A stretch of DNA of 13,938 nt from CAZGGW01 sp964525365 (GTDB lineage: Bacteria > Bacillota_I > Bacilli_A > RF39 > UBA660). Location: positions 1-13,938 of the forward strand of contig CAZGGW010000023.1 of assembly GCA_964525365.1 (NCBI GenBank), in the 5' to 3' direction. The position numbers and the translations under genes are program-made. The notes beneath the pieces are model-generated. The model searched no databases, was not told the origin of the DNA, and saw only the letters and a program-made list of their open reading frames with translations. Positions 13,641-13,938 of this stretch are shown piece after piece (the first letter of the stretch is position 1; each line of letters opens with the position of its first letter).

Positions 13641-13715
13641 TGGTTGCCTAGGTAGGATTCGAACCTACGAGTGCTGGAGTCAGAGTCCAGTGCCTTACCA
13701 CTTGGCTACTAGGCA
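13641..13715 (-). tRNA. tRNA-Gln, anticodon CUG
   Basis: Minus-strand cloverleaf: acceptor TGCCTAG with CTAGGCA, discriminator A, encoded CCA, D-arm GCC AAGTGGTAA GGC, anticodon stem CTGGA/TCCAG around CTCTGAC (anticodon CTG, reads CAG), T-arm GTAGG TTCGAAT CCTAC. The U1-A72 pair is typical of tRNA-Gln. gltX starts 12 bases after its CCA end, so the two are likely one transcript. Confidence 0.95.
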
Positions 13716-13726
13716 ATTTCATAAAT

Positions 13727-13732
13727 ATTATA
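13727..13732 (-). promoter_or_regulatory. -10 of the tRNA-Gln/gltX promoter
   Basis: TATAAT on the minus strand, 11 bases before the tRNA-Gln 5' end, just after the terminator of the upstream tRNA unit. Predicted transcription starts about five bases before the mature tRNA. The -35 position is A/T-rich without a good TTGACA. Confidence 0.5.
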
Positions 13733-13760
13733 CAAAATAAATGATAAAAAATATAGTGTT

Positions 13761-13787
13761 AAATAAAAAAACTTAGAAAATCTAAGT
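13761..13787 (-). terminator. Terminator after tRNA-Ile/tRNA-Glu(UUC)
   Basis: Read on the minus strand: ACTTAGA, loop TTT, TCTAAGT, then TTTTTTATTT. A perfect 7-bp stem with a long T tract. It separates the upstream tRNA pair from the tRNA-Gln/gltX unit. Confidence 0.75.
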
Positions 13788-13799
13788 CAATTTTTAATT

Positions 13800-13875
13800 T
13801 GGTGACCCGTACGGGATTTGAACCCATAAATGCATGCGTGAAAGGCATGTGTGTTAACCGTTTCACCAACGGGCC
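13800..13875 (-). tRNA. tRNA-Glu, anticodon UUC
   Basis: Minus-strand cloverleaf: acceptor GGCCCGT with ACGGGTC, discriminator A, encoded CCA, anticodon stem CATGC/GCATG around CTTTCAC (anticodon TTC, reads GAA/GAG), T-arm ATGGG TTCAAAT CCCGT with one T-G pair. It closely resembles the B. subtilis tRNA-Glu as I recall it. It lies 8 bases downstream of tRNA-Ile. Confidence 0.95.
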
Positions 13876-13883
13876 ATTATAAA

Positions 13884-13938
13884 TGGTGGGCCTGAATGGA
13901 CTCGAACCATCGACCTTGCGCTTATCAGACGCACGCTC
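13884..13938 (-). tRNA. tRNA-Ile, anticodon GAU (5' part outside window)
   Basis: The 3' 55 bases of a tRNA: anticodon stem TGCGT/GCGCA around CTGATAA (anticodon GAT, reads AUC/AUU), T-arm ATGGTTCGAGTCCAT, acceptor end AGGCCC with discriminator A and encoded CCA. The D-arm and 5' acceptor strand are beyond the window edge. Confidence 0.9.

Noticed and set aside
1..13938. CRISPR array, prophage, toxin-antitoxin or other defence system
   Set aside because: No spaced direct-repeat array, phage genes or recognisable defence domains are present; the only mobile DNA seen is the IS remnant.

Overview
This window looks like chromosomal DNA from a very AT-rich, low-GC Gram-positive bacterium. It has Bacilli-type marker genes (MraZ, YneF, DnaB and DnaI of the Bacillus type, and a SirA-like protein), A-rich Shine-Dalgarno sites and compact TTGACA/TATAAT promoters. 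TGA acts as a stop: dnaB ends in TGA inside an ATGA overlap with dnaI, and every Trp codon I checked in conserved genes is TGG. An uncultured gut-type Bacilli or Erysipelotrichia/RF39-like lineage would fit, but the genus cannot be fixed from this sequence. The organism has a wall, shown by a class B PBP, a sortase and a wall-anchored protein.

Layout. 1-600: 3' end of a MucBP-repeat surface protein. 602-1486: a degenerate IS3-family element with terminal inverted repeats and a TAAT target duplication, lying between that gene and a convergent class B sortase gene (1499-2227, minus strand). The element appears to have landed in the loop of the terminator that the two genes once shared. 2321-6148: a short division/wall operon, mraZ-rsmH-ftsL-pbp, driven by a promoter that overlaps four 10-bp-spaced MraZ boxes. 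6209-9131: a replication block of sirA-like, yneF, dnaB and dnaI. 9182-9814: an unrecognised membrane-anchored protein with its own strong promoter. 9828-11307: infC-rpmI-rplT, with a leader that can form two mutually exclusive hairpins, an AUA start codon for infC, and an L20 carrying a C-terminal Rho-N-like tail. 11339-11869: an unrecognised two-TM protein. 11854-13938, minus strand: tRNA-Ile (partial) and tRNA-Glu(UUC), a terminator, then a unit of tRNA-Gln(CUG), gltX and tRNA-Glu(CUC).

How it fits together. The mraZ block couples wall/division genes to MraZ autoregulation. The next block supplies the helicase-loading machinery (DnaB, DnaI) and a probable DnaA inhibitor. The infC block is a classic self-regulated translation operon, with IF3 reading its own rare start codon and a leader attenuator. 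The gltX unit places a glutamyl-tRNA synthetase beside tRNA-Gln and tRNA-Glu, the substrates expected of a non-discriminating GluRS working with GatCAB. Most of the window is housekeeping. The least ordinary points are the IS inside a terminator, the extended L20, the gltX/tRNA unit and the atypical sorting signal next to a sortase. I did not find a clearly new multi-gene system.
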